Assembly (NCBI RefSeq): GCF_001310955.1
Contig: NZ_BAZX01000003.1
Location: 1 to 64,000, forward strand
Direction of reading: 5' to 3'
DNA from: Marinifilum fragile JCM 15579
GTDB lineage: Bacteria > Bacteroidota > Bacteroidia > Bacteroidales > Marinifilaceae
DNA length: 64,000 bases
How positions within the stretch are numbered: position 1 is the first letter of the stretch; every line of letters starts with the position of its first letter. Below, piece after piece: positions 46,564-55,772 of this stretch. The notes below the pieces were generated by a model. That model made no database searches. It was given only the letters and a program-made list of their open reading frames with translations, and was not told the DNA's origin. The position numbers and the translations under genes were made by a program.

Positions 46564-48894
46564 ATGTATGAAGTTGTAAATTATAAGATTTCAAGTAGTA
46601 TTTTGAACAAATGGCAAGATGTGTTGAATCTCATTTCAAATACGTTCAATATTTCAAAGGTTATTATTGTTCAGGTTAAAAAATCAAATATCGAGCTATT
46701 ATTAGAAAGCAATTTATACAACAAGGCATTAAGGTTAGAAATTCAAAGATGGTTGGATATTTTGAATCATGACAAATTTTTAGGTTTCAAAAAAGAAATT
46801 TGTTTTGATGATTTTGTACGGGAAAATTATAACAACATAAACTATCTGGGGTATCCTATTAAATTTTCGAATGGAGATCTGTTTGGAGTTTTATATGTTG
46901 TAGATGAGGAGAAAATAAAATTGGATTCCTATATGAAAAACTTGTTTAGAGGATTCCGAAAGCTCATTGAATCTGATTTAAATACATTGTATGAGGAAGG
47001 AAAGAATAAGTTCTTTTTAGACGAATATAAAATAGAAAACAAGAAACTTGTAGAGCAATTGCTAAAAAGTGAAATGAAGTACAAAACACTTTTTTCAGCG
47101 GCAAATTCAGCTATAGCAATTTTTGAACCAATTAGGAATGAATTAGGAGAATTGGTGGATTTACTTTACAAGGATATGAATAAGGCAAATGAAGAAATTA
47201 TAGAAATCTCTAAAGACTATGCTATTGGAAGGACTATGTTGGAATTGTTTCCAAATACTGAACCTGAATGGATTGCTTACTTTAAATCGGTGATCAATGA
47301 TTTCAAAAGCACTAGTTTTTATTCTTATCATTCAGATATAGGAAAATACATTTACGTAGATTCTTTCCCTATAAATGATAAGGAGTTTGTGATTTCGGCG
47401 GTTGACTTAACTGATAAGGTAAAATTAAAGGAGAAGTTAAGTGAGGTGGAGAATAGGTACAAGAATATTTTTTACGGTAGTTCATCTGTAATGATGCTTG
47501 TATCGCCAGAAAATGGGCTGATAAAAGATGTGAATGAAAGTGCTTGTGAGTTCTATGGCTATTCAAAAAGAGAATTGTTAAATCTTAAAATTTGGGATTT
47601 AAATATTGCAGGAGAAATTTCTGTTTGGGATAATATTGAGAAAGCTAAAACGAACTCAAAAACAATTTTTAAAGCTCAACATCGCATTGCATCGGGAGAA
47701 ATTAAAGATGTTGAAGTTTCATCAGGTGCTGTAATGGTTGATGGGAAAGAACTTTTGCATTCTGTAATACGAGATGTGACTGAGAGAAATAAGAACTTGC
47801 TTAAAATAACTAAACTATCAAATGCGGTTGAGCAAAGTCCGGCAGCAATAGTAATTACAAACACCAATGGGGAGATAGAATATGTAAATCCGATATTCTG
47901 CAAGGTAACTGGGTACGATTTGGAAGAGCTAATAGGAGAAAATCCAAGGATTTTAAAATCAGGCAAACATTCGGCTATTGTTTACAAAGATTTGTGGCAG
48001 AAAATATCATCAGGAGAAAAGTGGAAAGGAGAATTTTATAACAAACGTAAAGACTCTAGTTATTTTTGGGAATCGGCTTCCATTTCACCTGTGTTTGATG
48101 ATGAGAATTGTATTGTAGGATATCTAAAAGTTGGATTAGATATTACTGAAAAAAAGCATATTGAAGCTAAATTAACACAAGCACTGATTAAGGCAGAAGA
48201 AAATGACAGGCTTAAAACGGCTTTCCTGGCTAATCTTAGTCATGAAGTTAGGACTCCACTAAATGGTTTGCTTGGATTTGCCGATTTTATTGGTAATGTA
48301 GACTTAACAAATGAAGAGCGAAAAGAATATGCTACCATAATAAAAGATTGTGGAAATCAGCTAATGAGTATTATGGATGATATATTGGATGCTTCATTGT
48401 TGGAGGCAAAGAAATTACAAATCAATGTAGATCGTATTTATCTTGATCCATTTTTATTTGGGCTAAAAAATCTTCATTCTGTTGAGGCTGAAAAAAAGAA
48501 GTTAAGTGTAAAGTTGGATTACATGTTTAATTCGGATTTGGAAATATATACTGATAAAGGTAAACTGTTACAGGTTTTAAATAATTTGATTGGTAATGCC
48601 ATTAAATTTACCAAAGAGGGTGAGATTATTATTGGTTGTGAAAGTTTAAAAGATAGTTTTCTATTTTATGTGCAGGATACAGGAATAGGAATATCTCCGG
48701 AGCATCAGAAGATTATTTTTAGCCGTTTTAGACAGATCGAAAACCACCTTACCAGACAACATGGTGGAATAGGGTTGGGACTATCTATTTCGAAAGATAT
48801 TGTTGAGTTATTGGGAGGTGAATTGTGGGTAGAATCGGATGTTGGACAAGGTTCAAAATTTAGTTTCACAATCCCGAAAAGAGCGGGAGAATAA
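46564..48894 (+). CDS. PAS-domain sensor histidine kinase
   Basis: A 776-residue soluble kinase without a receiver domain. N-terminal GAF-like region (about 10-140), coiled coil, three PAS-type domains (about 170-290, 300-410 and 420-540; the last has the classical SPAAIVITNTNGEIEYVNP), HisKA with His560 in NLSHEVRTP and HATPase_c with NNLIGNAIKFT, DTGIGISP and HGGIGLGLS. It stands alone; no response regulator is nearby. The ligand is unknown, though an N-terminal GAF plus PAS chain suggests redox, light or small-molecule sensing. Terminator at 48920-48962. Confidence 0.93.
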   Translation: MYEVVNYKISSSILNKWQDVLNLISNTFNISKVIIVQVKKSNIELLLESNLYNKALRLEIQRWLDILNHDKFLGFKKEICFDDFVRENYNNINYLGYPIKFSNGDLFGVLYVVDEEKIKLDSYMKNLFRGFRKLIESDLNTLYEEGKNKFFLDEYKIENKKLVEQLLKSEMKYKTLFSAANSAIAIFEPIRNELGELVDLLYKDMNKANEEIIEISKDYAIGRTMLELFPNTEPEWIAYFKSVINDFKSTSFYSYHSDIGKYIYVDSFPINDKEFVISAVDLTDKVKLKEKLSEVENRYKNIFYGSSSVMMLVSPENGLIKDVNESACEFYGYSKRELLNLKIWDLNIAGEISVWDNIEKAKTNSKTIFKAQHRIASGEIKDVEVSSGAVMVDGKELLHSVIRDVTERNKNLLKITKLSNAVEQSPAAIVITNTNGEIEYVNPIFCKVTGYDLEELIGENPRILKSGKHSAIVYKDLWQKISSGEKWKGEFYNKRKDSSYFWESASISPVFDDENCIVGYLKVGLDITEKKHIEAKLTQALIKAEENDRLKTAFLANLSHEVRTPLNGLLGFADFIGNVDLTNEERKEYATIIKDCGNQLMSIMDDILDASLLEAKKLQINVDRIYLDPFLFGLKNLHSVEAEKKKLSVKLDYMFNSDLEIYTDKGKLLQVLNNLIGNAIKFTKEGEIIIGCESLKDSFLFYVQDTGIGISPEHQKIIFSRFRQIENHLTRQHGGIGLGLSISKDIVELLGGELWVESDVGQGSKFSFTIPKRAGE

Positions 48895-48919
48895 AAACTT
48901 TGGTATTAAAATAAATTTA

Positions 48920-48962
48920 TAAACCGAAACCAAGATGACAATTGTCAGAAGGTTTCGGTTTA
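48920..48962. terminator. Bidirectional terminator after the PAS kinase
   Basis: 12-bp stem TAAACCGAAACC/GGTTTCGGTTTA enclosing a second palindrome TGACAATTGTCA (48936-48947); lies between convergent genes. Confidence 0.85.
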
Positions 48963-48995
48963 CTTTTTATCTGAAAAATAAAAAAAAATGTACTG

Positions 48996-49655
48996 TTAGT
49001 TTCGAACTAAAATTCCTAAAGCTTCTAGTAATTGTGGTTTGTCATCCATGGCAATTTTCGCAACCGCGTAAAATTCCTGCATCCATTTATCTAGTTTGTC
49101 AAAAGCAGCATCTTTGGCTTGAGTTGCTTCTTGCGATTCTCCGGTTTCGCGCAAGTAGGCTGTGCGTGAGGCTTCGAGTTCCAAAATTGCTGTCATTCCA
49201 GCATCTGCTTCTTCCTTTGGGAATTTTAAACGAGCCAGTTTTGTTTGAATTTCGGTATCAGCGATAATTTCAGAATAAAATGTTTTCATTGTAGCTACTT
49301 TGCTGGCATAAGCTTTTGGAGTACGACCACTTAAGGCCAATTTTTGTAGCATCACATTATCGTTGCGGAAAACCACTTTCGCTTTTTTGCGATGTAGGTT
49401 GTAAGATCCATCTAATGCACTGTCTTTTTCGCTGAAAATGGCATAAGCCTCGAGGGTTTCGTTGTCTTCTTGCTTGTTAAAGTTCCATGCATTTTGGGTT
49501 TCGCTTAATAATGTTTTCCCTTCGGCTATTACTTCGGTAGTATAGCCAAACTCTGCCATGGTAGCAGCAATTTCTGGTTGCAGTTCAACATTTGTTAAAG
49601 CAATTCGGTACGATTCCAGTACCTGAACTTCTGAACGGGTTTTTCTTTTGTTCAT
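48996..49655 (-). CDS. Unrecognised helical protein associated with a 21-bp repeat array
   Basis: A 219-residue soluble, mostly helical protein starting MNKRKTRSEVQVLESYRIAL, with no signal peptide. It contains long amphipathic helices and a TPKAYASKVATMKTFYSEI stretch; no catalytic motif. Overall it resembles a family of uncharacterised Bacteroidota proteins, which I cannot name. A 21-bp-period array begins about 90 bp upstream of its start codon (49745-49930), so the array lies in the promoter/leader region. Whether the protein handles, binds or merely neighbours the array is unknown. Confidence 0.75.
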   Translation of the reverse strand: MNKRKTRSEVQVLESYRIALTNVELQPEIAATMAEFGYTTEVIAEGKTLLSETQNAWNFNKQEDNETLEAYAIFSEKDSALDGSYNLHRKKAKVVFRNDNVMLQKLALSGRTPKAYASKVATMKTFYSEIIADTEIQTKLARLKFPKEEADAGMTAILELEASRTAYLRETGESQEATQAKDAAFDKLDKWMQEFYAVAKIAMDDKPQLLEALGILVRN

Positions 49656-49744
49656 TGTTTAAAATTTTAAATTCAACATTTAACTGGTTAGTAATTGTAT
49701 GATTAAAGGGTTGTTTTTTAAAGGTATATGTACGATGCGTTACC

Positions 49745-49930
49745 ATGGGTAAAGGCAAGGTGCCCATGTGTAAAGGCAGCGTTCCCATGTACAAAGGCAA
49801 GGTGCTCTTGCATTGCGGCAGCGTTCCCTTTGGTAAAGGCAGCGTTCTTTTGTACAAAGGCAGTGTGCTTTTGGGCAAAAGATAGGTGATGATGCTAAAA
49901 GGCAGTGTTTCCTTGTACAAATACTAAGCG
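49745..49930. repeat. Degenerate tandem array, exact 21-bp period
   Basis: The core AAAGGCA recurs at 49751, 49772, 49793, 49814, 49835, 49856, 49877, 49898 and 49919, an exact 21-bp step over nine units. Best unit: TACAAAGGCAGCGTTCCCATG. Because 21 is a multiple of three, several frames stay open across it and give 7-residue peptide repeats; these are not genes. The remaining gap to 50210 holds nothing I can support. Confidence 0.88.
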
Positions 49931-50210
49931 ATGAAGTTTGGAGGACGCTCGTTTGGTAATACAAGGAATGGTTTTTGGGAAACAGTATTTGAGTTTATGC
50001 TTTGATTGGGGGTGGAGGTGTATTTTTCTATGTTAATTGTGTGTTTCATTTGTAAATATTGTAGCAGTGTTGGTTAGTTTTGTAGTTATTTTGCGTTGTT
50101 AATGATATTGATAAACTAAATTAAGAAAAAAATAATAGAGTGCAATATTTATGGGTTAAATATTCTTTAGGCGAGGTGTATAATCTTTCAGAGTCTTTAG
50201 GCGTATTGAT

Positions 50211-51066
50211 TTATTTTTGATTAGAAGAATCATTCCAAAATGTATTTATCATTCTAACAGTCTTTTCATGTAGAATATCTTTGCTTATTATATCGCTATA
50301 TGTATTTAGAAGGATTTTAAGTGTATTCCATAATAAAGCATTTGTAACATCAAAAACAGAGATTAACATTGAAATATTGTTATCATTTTTTTTCATCATT
50401 AAGCTAATTCCAAGACCGTGTACATGTTGGGAGTGGTACTTTTGAATCATTAATGAAAAGTTTTCTGGTATCCTTGCTAATTGGTACAGTTCAACCCAAC
50501 TAAATTGATTTCTACTATTCTTGTTTTGAGAGTTTAAATTTCCAGTTTAATTTTTCTATTATTATTGGGTCAACCATATCATAAATGCCACCTTTTGTTA
50601 GCATTTCAATAATTTGTTTCATATCCTTTGAATCTTGTTCTAAGGCTGATATTACATTATTATAAATTGGTTCTGGGGGCAAACCACTACACTTTTCGAA
50701 AAAATCAGATAATGATTGTGAGCGTGTTTTTAAAGCATCAAAAAGATATAAATAATATCTTAGTAATTGTTCATTTTTAGTAGAGTGGGAAGTCAATAAA
50801 TATAAGATAGCAGAATTATCTACTATCATTCTATTTAAGGTTATTAGAGATTGAATAGAACCGTTGTTTTCGGATAAAACAATTAAGTCTTCAATGCAAT
50901 TATAAAATTTTAAGCAATGATTATATATGCCGACTCTTTTATCTTTTAAATCGTTATTTTCGGTTACAACTTTAAGTTTTGAAAGTAGCATATCAAACTC
51001 TAACATAGTACCATAAAATATTTTTTTTCTTCTTTTAAAAATTTCTTCGTTAGTATGCATAGTCAT
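50211..51066 (-). CDS. Unknown protein (DUF5677-like?), frame interrupted once
   Basis: Two adjacent frames, 50515-51066 and the frame ending at 50211, read as one protein of about 284 residues if one base is removed (or two added) at the T4 run 50524-50527; the junction then reads FKLSNKNSRNQFSWVELYQ. It is helical with aromatic-rich segments; the LNRMIVDNSAILYLL region and a late His-rich HSQHVHGLG are suggestive of DUF5677-type proteins, but the call is weak. It overlaps the upstream GNAT gene by 17 bp, so they form an operon. Unlike the other interrupted genes, the shift is not a single missing base. Confidence 0.6.
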
Positions 51067-51778
51067 TGATTAAATTTTCATTCAATTCTTTTATAATCAC
51101 GCAACTACTAACTATTATATTTCTGTTTTGGAAATATTTAACTTCATCAGTTTCTATGGGTTTACCGTCTTTAATCCATCTCAAAACGTAAAAACTCATA
51201 CTTGGATAAATAATAGGATTTATTAATTGTTTAGTGCCTTCTTTAAATTCCAAATTCCAGATTAAATTTGTTGTATGTCTGTTTGGATTATAACCTCTAA
51301 CACAATATAGTTCTATTCTGTTATCTGATATTTCGTTAGCTATCTCTAAAGTTTTAATAAGAGGTTTAAATGCCATTGTTTTACCTATCATGTCGAACAT
51401 GGTAAAACCAATAGATTGCCAATATGTATTTGATGAGTCAGGGCTGCAATGTAATTCCACATACATTGAATCTTTAGAAATAAAATACTCTAATGATTTA
51501 TTCACTAAAAATGTCCCGTATCCTTTCTTTCTATAGTCAGGATGTATTTCAGCAATGTCAATATATGCGGAATATTCTTTAAAATAATATACAATGAAAC
51601 CGATAACTTTATTGTCTAATATTGCGATTATTAATTCATTGTTTTCAAAATGATAAACTATTGTATCCCAATTGCAATAAAATCCTTCATCTGTTTTTAA
51701 ATCTTCATCGATTAACCAATTTTCTATTTCTTTTAAATGTTGTTTGGTAGGAGCAAAATCAATTTTAATATTATTCAT
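51050..51778 (-). CDS. GNAT family N-acetyltransferase with C-terminal extension
   Basis: A 242-residue protein. Residues about 5-135 form the GNAT acetyl-CoA-binding fold: DNKVIGFIVYYF, IAEIHPDYRKKGYGTFLV (the Arg-x-x-Gly-x-Gly/Ala pyrophosphate loop) and SPDSSNTYWQSIGF. About 105 further residues have no known domain. It is followed by an overlapping unknown gene, making a two-gene AT-rich cassette without functional links to its neighbours. Substrate unknown: amino-acid, aminoglycoside, tRNA-charged amino acid and protein acetylation are all possible. Confidence 0.82.
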   Translation of the reverse strand: MNNIKIDFAPTKQHLKEIENWLIDEDLKTDEGFYCNWDTIVYHFENNELIIAILDNKVIGFIVYYFKEYSAYIDIAEIHPDYRKKGYGTFLVNKSLEYFISKDSMYVELHCSPDSSNTYWQSIGFTMFDMIGKTMAFKPLIKTLEIANEISDNRIELYCVRGYNPNRHTTNLIWNLEFKEGTKQLINPIIYPSMSFYVLRWIKDGKPIETDEVKYFQNRNIIVSSCVIIKELNENLINDYAY

Positions 51779-51965
51779 TGCTTATGGATTTTAGTGTGTG
51801 AATCAAATTTAATAATTCAGTGATAAACATGGGCTAGTCTTTTATTATTTTTGTAATAATTGAAAATGATAATTTAATGAAATATAAAAGTCTCCTTTCA
51901 ACTAAATACTGTTGTAAGATTATTGGAAGTATCTGATGATACTTTATATCATACTGTATAAAAAG

Positions 51966-51998
51966 AAAAGCTCGCAAAGAATATCTCTGCGAGCTTTT
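51966..51998 (-). terminator. Terminator of rlmD
   Basis: AAAAGCTCGCA pairs with TGCGAGCTTTT around an 11-nt loop, about 20 bp past the rlmD stop; the arms supply the T tract on the minus strand. Confidence 0.85.
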
Positions 51999-52019
51999 AA
52001 TATTTTAAGGATGAAAAAC

Positions 52020-53429
52020 TTAACGTTTCTCCAACTGCACAATGTTCTCCACATGATGAGTGTGTGGGAACATGTCGACAGCTTGTACTTTGGTTACTTT
52101 GTAGGCTTCGTCCATTAGTGCTAAATCGCGAGCTTGAGTCGCCGAGTTACAGCTTACATAAACAATGCGTTTTGGAGCTGCGTGTAGAATGGTTTCCACA
52201 ACATCAATATGCATTCCGGCACGTGGTGGATCAACAATCATGGTATCAGGTTGACCGTGAAGCTCGATAAATTCTTTGGTCAGTACCTTTTTCATGTCGC
52301 CAGCAAAGAATTTTGTATTGTTGATTCCGTTGATTTCAGAGTTTACCTTAGCATCTTCAATGGCTTCAGGTACGTATTCAATACCAATAACCTGCTTGGC
52401 TTGTTTGGCTACGAAATTGGCAATGGTTCCAGTTCCTGTGTACAAATCGTAAACTACTTCGTCGCCTGTTAGCTGAGCAAATTCTCGAGTTTTGCAGTAC
52501 AATTCGTAAGCTTGATCGGAATTGGTTTGGTAGAAGGATTTTGGACCAATTTTAAACTTCAAATCTTCCATTTGCTCGAAGATATGATTGCGTCCTTTAA
52601 ACAATACTACCTCCTGATCGGTAATGGTATCATTTGCCTTTTCGTTGATCACATACATTAAAGATGTGATTTCAGGGAATTTTTCAACCAAATGATTCAG
52701 TAATGCTTCTCTCTTTTCCACATCTTCGTGGTAGAAAGTAACAATTACCATATTCTCGCCTGTAGATGCAGTTCGAATGATTAAGGTTCTTAAGAATCCT
52801 TCGTGATTGCGGATATCGAAGAAGCTTAAATCATTGGCAAAAGCAAATTCCTTAATGGCCATTCTGATGGCATTCGATGGTTCTGGTTGCAGGTGACACT
52901 TGTTGATGTCAACAACCTTATCGAACAATCGAGGCACGTGAAAACCAACAGCCGGAGTACGGTTTAAATCTTCACCGCTGGCAATTTCCTCATTGGTTAA
53001 ATATCTTTTACTAGAGAAAGTATATTCCAATTTGTTACGGTAGAATTCGGTTTTGGCTGATGCCAAAATGTGATTTACCTCAGGCAATTCAACTTTACCA
53101 ATTCTTTCCAAATTGTCGATTACTTCTTGTTGCTTGAACTTTAATTGTTCTTTGTAAGGTAAATTTTGCCACTTGCATCCACCACACACACCAAAATGCT
53201 CGCAAAAAGCATCTTGTTTTAATGAAGAATGCTCGTGAAAGAAAACAGGATTACCTTCCATATAACTTTTGCGTTTTTTGGTAACCTGTACATCCACTAC
53301 ATCGCCTGGAATTACGTTTGTTACAAACAATACTTTTTCATCCACTTTTGCGATGGCCTTTCCTTCGGCGGCTAACTTCTCAATTTTAATGTTTTGCAGA
53401 AGGGGTTTTCTGTTTCTTTTTCTTCCCAC
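52020..53429 (-). CDS. rlmD: 23S rRNA (uracil-C5)-methyltransferase RlmD
   Basis: SAM-dependent methyltransferase of the RumA/RlmD class, 469 residues. An N-terminal TRAM domain (about 8-65) is followed by the iron-sulfur ligands Cys76, Cys82 and Cys85 in FCEHFGVCGGC, with a fourth near NKCHLQ. The SAM domain has DLYTGTGTIANFVA and IVDPPRAG, and the catalytic Cys is in YVSCNSATQARD. Specificity for U1939 versus U747 cannot be read from sequence; RlmD is the usual name in Bacteroidota. Single gene with its own terminator. Confidence 0.93.
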   Translation of the reverse strand: MGRKRNRKPLLQNIKIEKLAAEGKAIAKVDEKVLFVTNVIPGDVVDVQVTKKRKSYMEGNPVFFHEHSSLKQDAFCEHFGVCGGCKWQNLPYKEQLKFKQQEVIDNLERIGKVELPEVNHILASAKTEFYRNKLEYTFSSKRYLTNEEIASGEDLNRTPAVGFHVPRLFDKVVDINKCHLQPEPSNAIRMAIKEFAFANDLSFFDIRNHEGFLRTLIIRTASTGENMVIVTFYHEDVEKREALLNHLVEKFPEITSLMYVINEKANDTITDQEVVLFKGRNHIFEQMEDLKFKIGPKSFYQTNSDQAYELYCKTREFAQLTGDEVVYDLYTGTGTIANFVAKQAKQVIGIEYVPEAIEDAKVNSEINGINNTKFFAGDMKKVLTKEFIELHGQPDTMIVDPPRAGMHIDVVETILHAAPKRIVYVSCNSATQARDLALMDEAYKVTKVQAVDMFPHTHHVENIVQLEKR

Positions 53430-53464
53430 TTGTCTTAGAATTTTAATTTGGGCACAAAGATATA

Positions 53465-53520
53465 AAAAGTCGAATAGTCGAAAAGTCGAATAGTCAAAAA
53501 GTCAAATAGTCAAAAAGTCG
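53465..53520. repeat. 16-bp tandem repeat (AAAAGTCGAATAGTCx)
   Basis: About 3.5 copies of a 16-bp unit made from AAAAGTCG and AATAGTCG halves, directly upstream of the rlmD start and before the glycoside-hydrolase-like gene. Looks like simple slippage; units are nearly identical. Confidence 0.8.
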
Positions 53521-53618
53521 TATTACATTTTCTGATACTCTGTTCAAATACTTCTTACTTTAAATTTGCTATCTTTAGCCAGTATTCCAAAGCCAAAAAT
53601 CTTTTTTATAATTTAACT

Positions 53619-54736
53619 ATGAACAAGCTACTTGCTGTTATCAGTTTGTTGTTGTTGGTGTCGTGCGGTACACAACAGTCAACTAAAGTTCCATGTTTTG
53701 CATGGCTTGGAGGTCCGGGCGAAGAAACCGATGTCCAACTTTTACAAAAATTCACTGATTTAAAAGAAAAAGGAATTGATGGTTTGATGTACAATGGAGG
53801 TCATGATCCAGCCGTATATCAACGAGTGGGAAAGATTGCCAAAGAGGTAGGATTGGAATTTCATACCTGGATACCAACAATGGTTCAAGGCAGAGATAAA
53901 AATATTCCAAAAGAATTGTATGCCGTAAATGGAAATGGAGAGTCGGCCTACGACAAACCAGCCTATGTAGATCATTATACTTTTTTGTGTCCTAACAAGG
54001 AGGAGGTATACAAATATCTTTCAAACCTATATGTAACTATTGCTCGATTGCCAGAGGTTGATGGTGTGCATTTGGATTATATTCGTTTCCCGGATGTAAT
54101 TCTTGCAAAAGGATTGTGGGATAAGTACGGATTGGTAATGGATAAGGAATATCCAGAATTTGATTATTGCTATTGCGATAAGTGTAAGTCTGATTTTAAA
54201 GAAAAAACAGGGCTTGAAATTACTGATCAGGCTATGGCAAGAGATTTGCAAGAGTGGAAAAAGTTTCGTCAGGATTTGATCACAAAAATCGTAAATCGTT
54301 TGGTTGAAGATGTGCATGCCCAAGGTAAAGACATTACGGCAGCAGTATTTCCAGGACCATATTCACATGCGGTTAAAATGGTTCGTCAGGAATGGAATCA
54401 GTGGAATTTGGATGCATTTTTGCCAATGAATTACAATGATTTTTACTTGGAAGGAACCGAATGGATAGGCAAAATGTGTAAGGAATCTGTAGAGAGTGTG
54501 AATGGTGAAAGACCCGTTTACAGTGGTTTGTTTATTTGTCCCAATCCAGATAGAAAATCAAAAGAAGCTGATCCTGAAAATCACGGTTTGTTGCCTGAGG
54601 AAATTGGCGAAGCATTCGTCAATCGATGGTGAATGGTGCTACAGGAATTTGCTTGTTCACACCTGATAGGATGACGAGTGAGCATTGGATAGAATTTGAA
54701 AAAGCGATTCATAAAGACTATTCGCAGAAGAAATAA
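53619..54736 (+). CDS. Glycoside-hydrolase-like (GHL10-type) lipoprotein, frame interrupted once
   Basis: A TIM-barrel hydrolase-like lipoprotein with lipobox LVSC at residue 17. Motifs typical of the GHL10/DUF187-like group: WIPTMVQGRD, VDGVHLDYIRFPD and LDAFLPMNYNDFY; Asp and Glu candidates for catalysis lie in these strands. The frame ends early at 54632 because one A is missing near 54614 (AA to A); restoring it gives EEIGEAIRQSMVNGATG and a natural end at 54736 with ICLFTPDRM, giving about 372 residues. Substrate unknown, probably a polysaccharide or glycan at the cell surface. Confidence 0.82.
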
Positions 54737-54774
54737 AAGAAAGAGGAGGACTTAAAATGTTCTCCTCTTTCTTT
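54736..54774 (+). terminator. Terminator of the glycoside-hydrolase-like gene
   Basis: 13-bp stem AAAGAAAGAGGAG/CTCCTCTTTCTTT around a 13-nt loop starting at the stop codon. Confidence 0.8.
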
Positions 54775-54910
54775 AATGTGATATTTTTAATCGAAATCAG
54801 ATTGATGCATAAAACTCTCAAAATGCTCTTGCTTATGATTAAGAATAAAATACTAAGTTTGCAGCATAAAACTAAACAACAACAAAACACAACAAATACA
54901 AAATTTAAGC

Positions 54911-55660
54911 ATGAATCATCTTTTTATACCCAACCAAGGGAAAGTTGATATGAACGACGTTGTTTTTGACGAACAACTTTTTTCACAGATTTCTCAGTTT
55001 TTAAGAGAGTACGAACATGTTGAAATTCTGACAAAGTATGGATTGCCAGTAGTCAATAAGATCTTGTTATACGGAAAATCTGGTTGTGGTAAAACCATGA
55101 CAGCAAAGGCAATTGCCAATAAATTGAATAAGAAAATCAAAACTATAAATCTTGGCAATATTATTTCTTCGAAACTAGGAGAGACCTCAAGAAATATTGC
55201 TTCGGCTTTTAAAATGATTGAAACGCAAGAAGCCGTTTTGTTTTTCGATGAGTTTGATTCTTTGGGAAAGGAAAGAAACTATGACAATACCGATAGTAGT
55301 GAGATGAAACGTGTTGTGAATGGTATGATTCAGATGATGGATCACTTGCCAAAGAATTCAGTAATGATTGCAGCAACCAATCAAATTGACATGATTGATG
55401 AGGCTTTGATTCGCAGATTCGAACTGAAAATGGAGTTTCATAATCCTAAAAAGCAAGATCTTGATCGATTGTACGACAAACTATTGGCTCGTTTCCCTAA
55501 AGAATATGCAAAAGTAAATCGTGTTTATGATATTTCTTTTGCTGAAGCTGAAAATATTGTAATGACTGAGGTGAAGGAGAATATCATTCAGTCGGAAATG
55601 TTGAAAAAGGCAGTTATCAGTGAACAGTCATCAGTGAACAGTGTGCAGTTATCGAATTAG
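54911..55660 (+). CDS. AAA+ ATPase (FtsH/ClpB-like core), single domain
   Basis: A 249-residue AAA+ protein: Walker A GKSGCGKTMTAKAIA (about 56-70), Walker B LFFDEFDSLG, sensor 1 IAATNQ and the Arg-finger-like ALIRRFELKMEF. Only one ATPase domain with a short lid; no protease, zinc or membrane segment, so it is a stand-alone remodelling ATPase. The last 12-15 residues (SEQSSVNSVQLSN) are encoded by a short intergenic repeat of CAGTGAACAGT type, suggesting the natural stop was lost and the frame extended into it. Partner unknown. Confidence 0.85.
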   Translation: MNHLFIPNQGKVDMNDVVFDEQLFSQISQFLREYEHVEILTKYGLPVVNKILLYGKSGCGKTMTAKAIANKLNKKIKTINLGNIISSKLGETSRNIASAFKMIETQEAVLFFDEFDSLGKERNYDNTDSSEMKRVVNGMIQMMDHLPKNSVMIAATNQIDMIDEALIRRFELKMEFHNPKKQDLDRLYDKLLARFPKEYAKVNRVYDISFAEAENIVMTEVKENIIQSEMLKKAVISEQSSVNSVQLSN

Positions 55661-55772
55661 AATTTCTGAAGAGCAATTTATATTTTGTGATAGATGATTT
55701 AATTATTCATTACTAATTATTAATTGCTCATTCTTCATTATTTTTGTCGCCACATCTTAAAACGGAATTAAT

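Noticed and set aside
16165..49930. CRISPR arrays at the three phased repeats
   Set aside because: Repeats are 20-41 bp with no unique spacers between conserved direct repeats, units diverge along the array, and there is no cas gene.
50000..51900. Defence island or toxin-antitoxin system
   Set aside because: Only a GNAT and an unknown protein are present; no nuclease, helicase, reverse transcriptase or typical antitoxin domain is visible.
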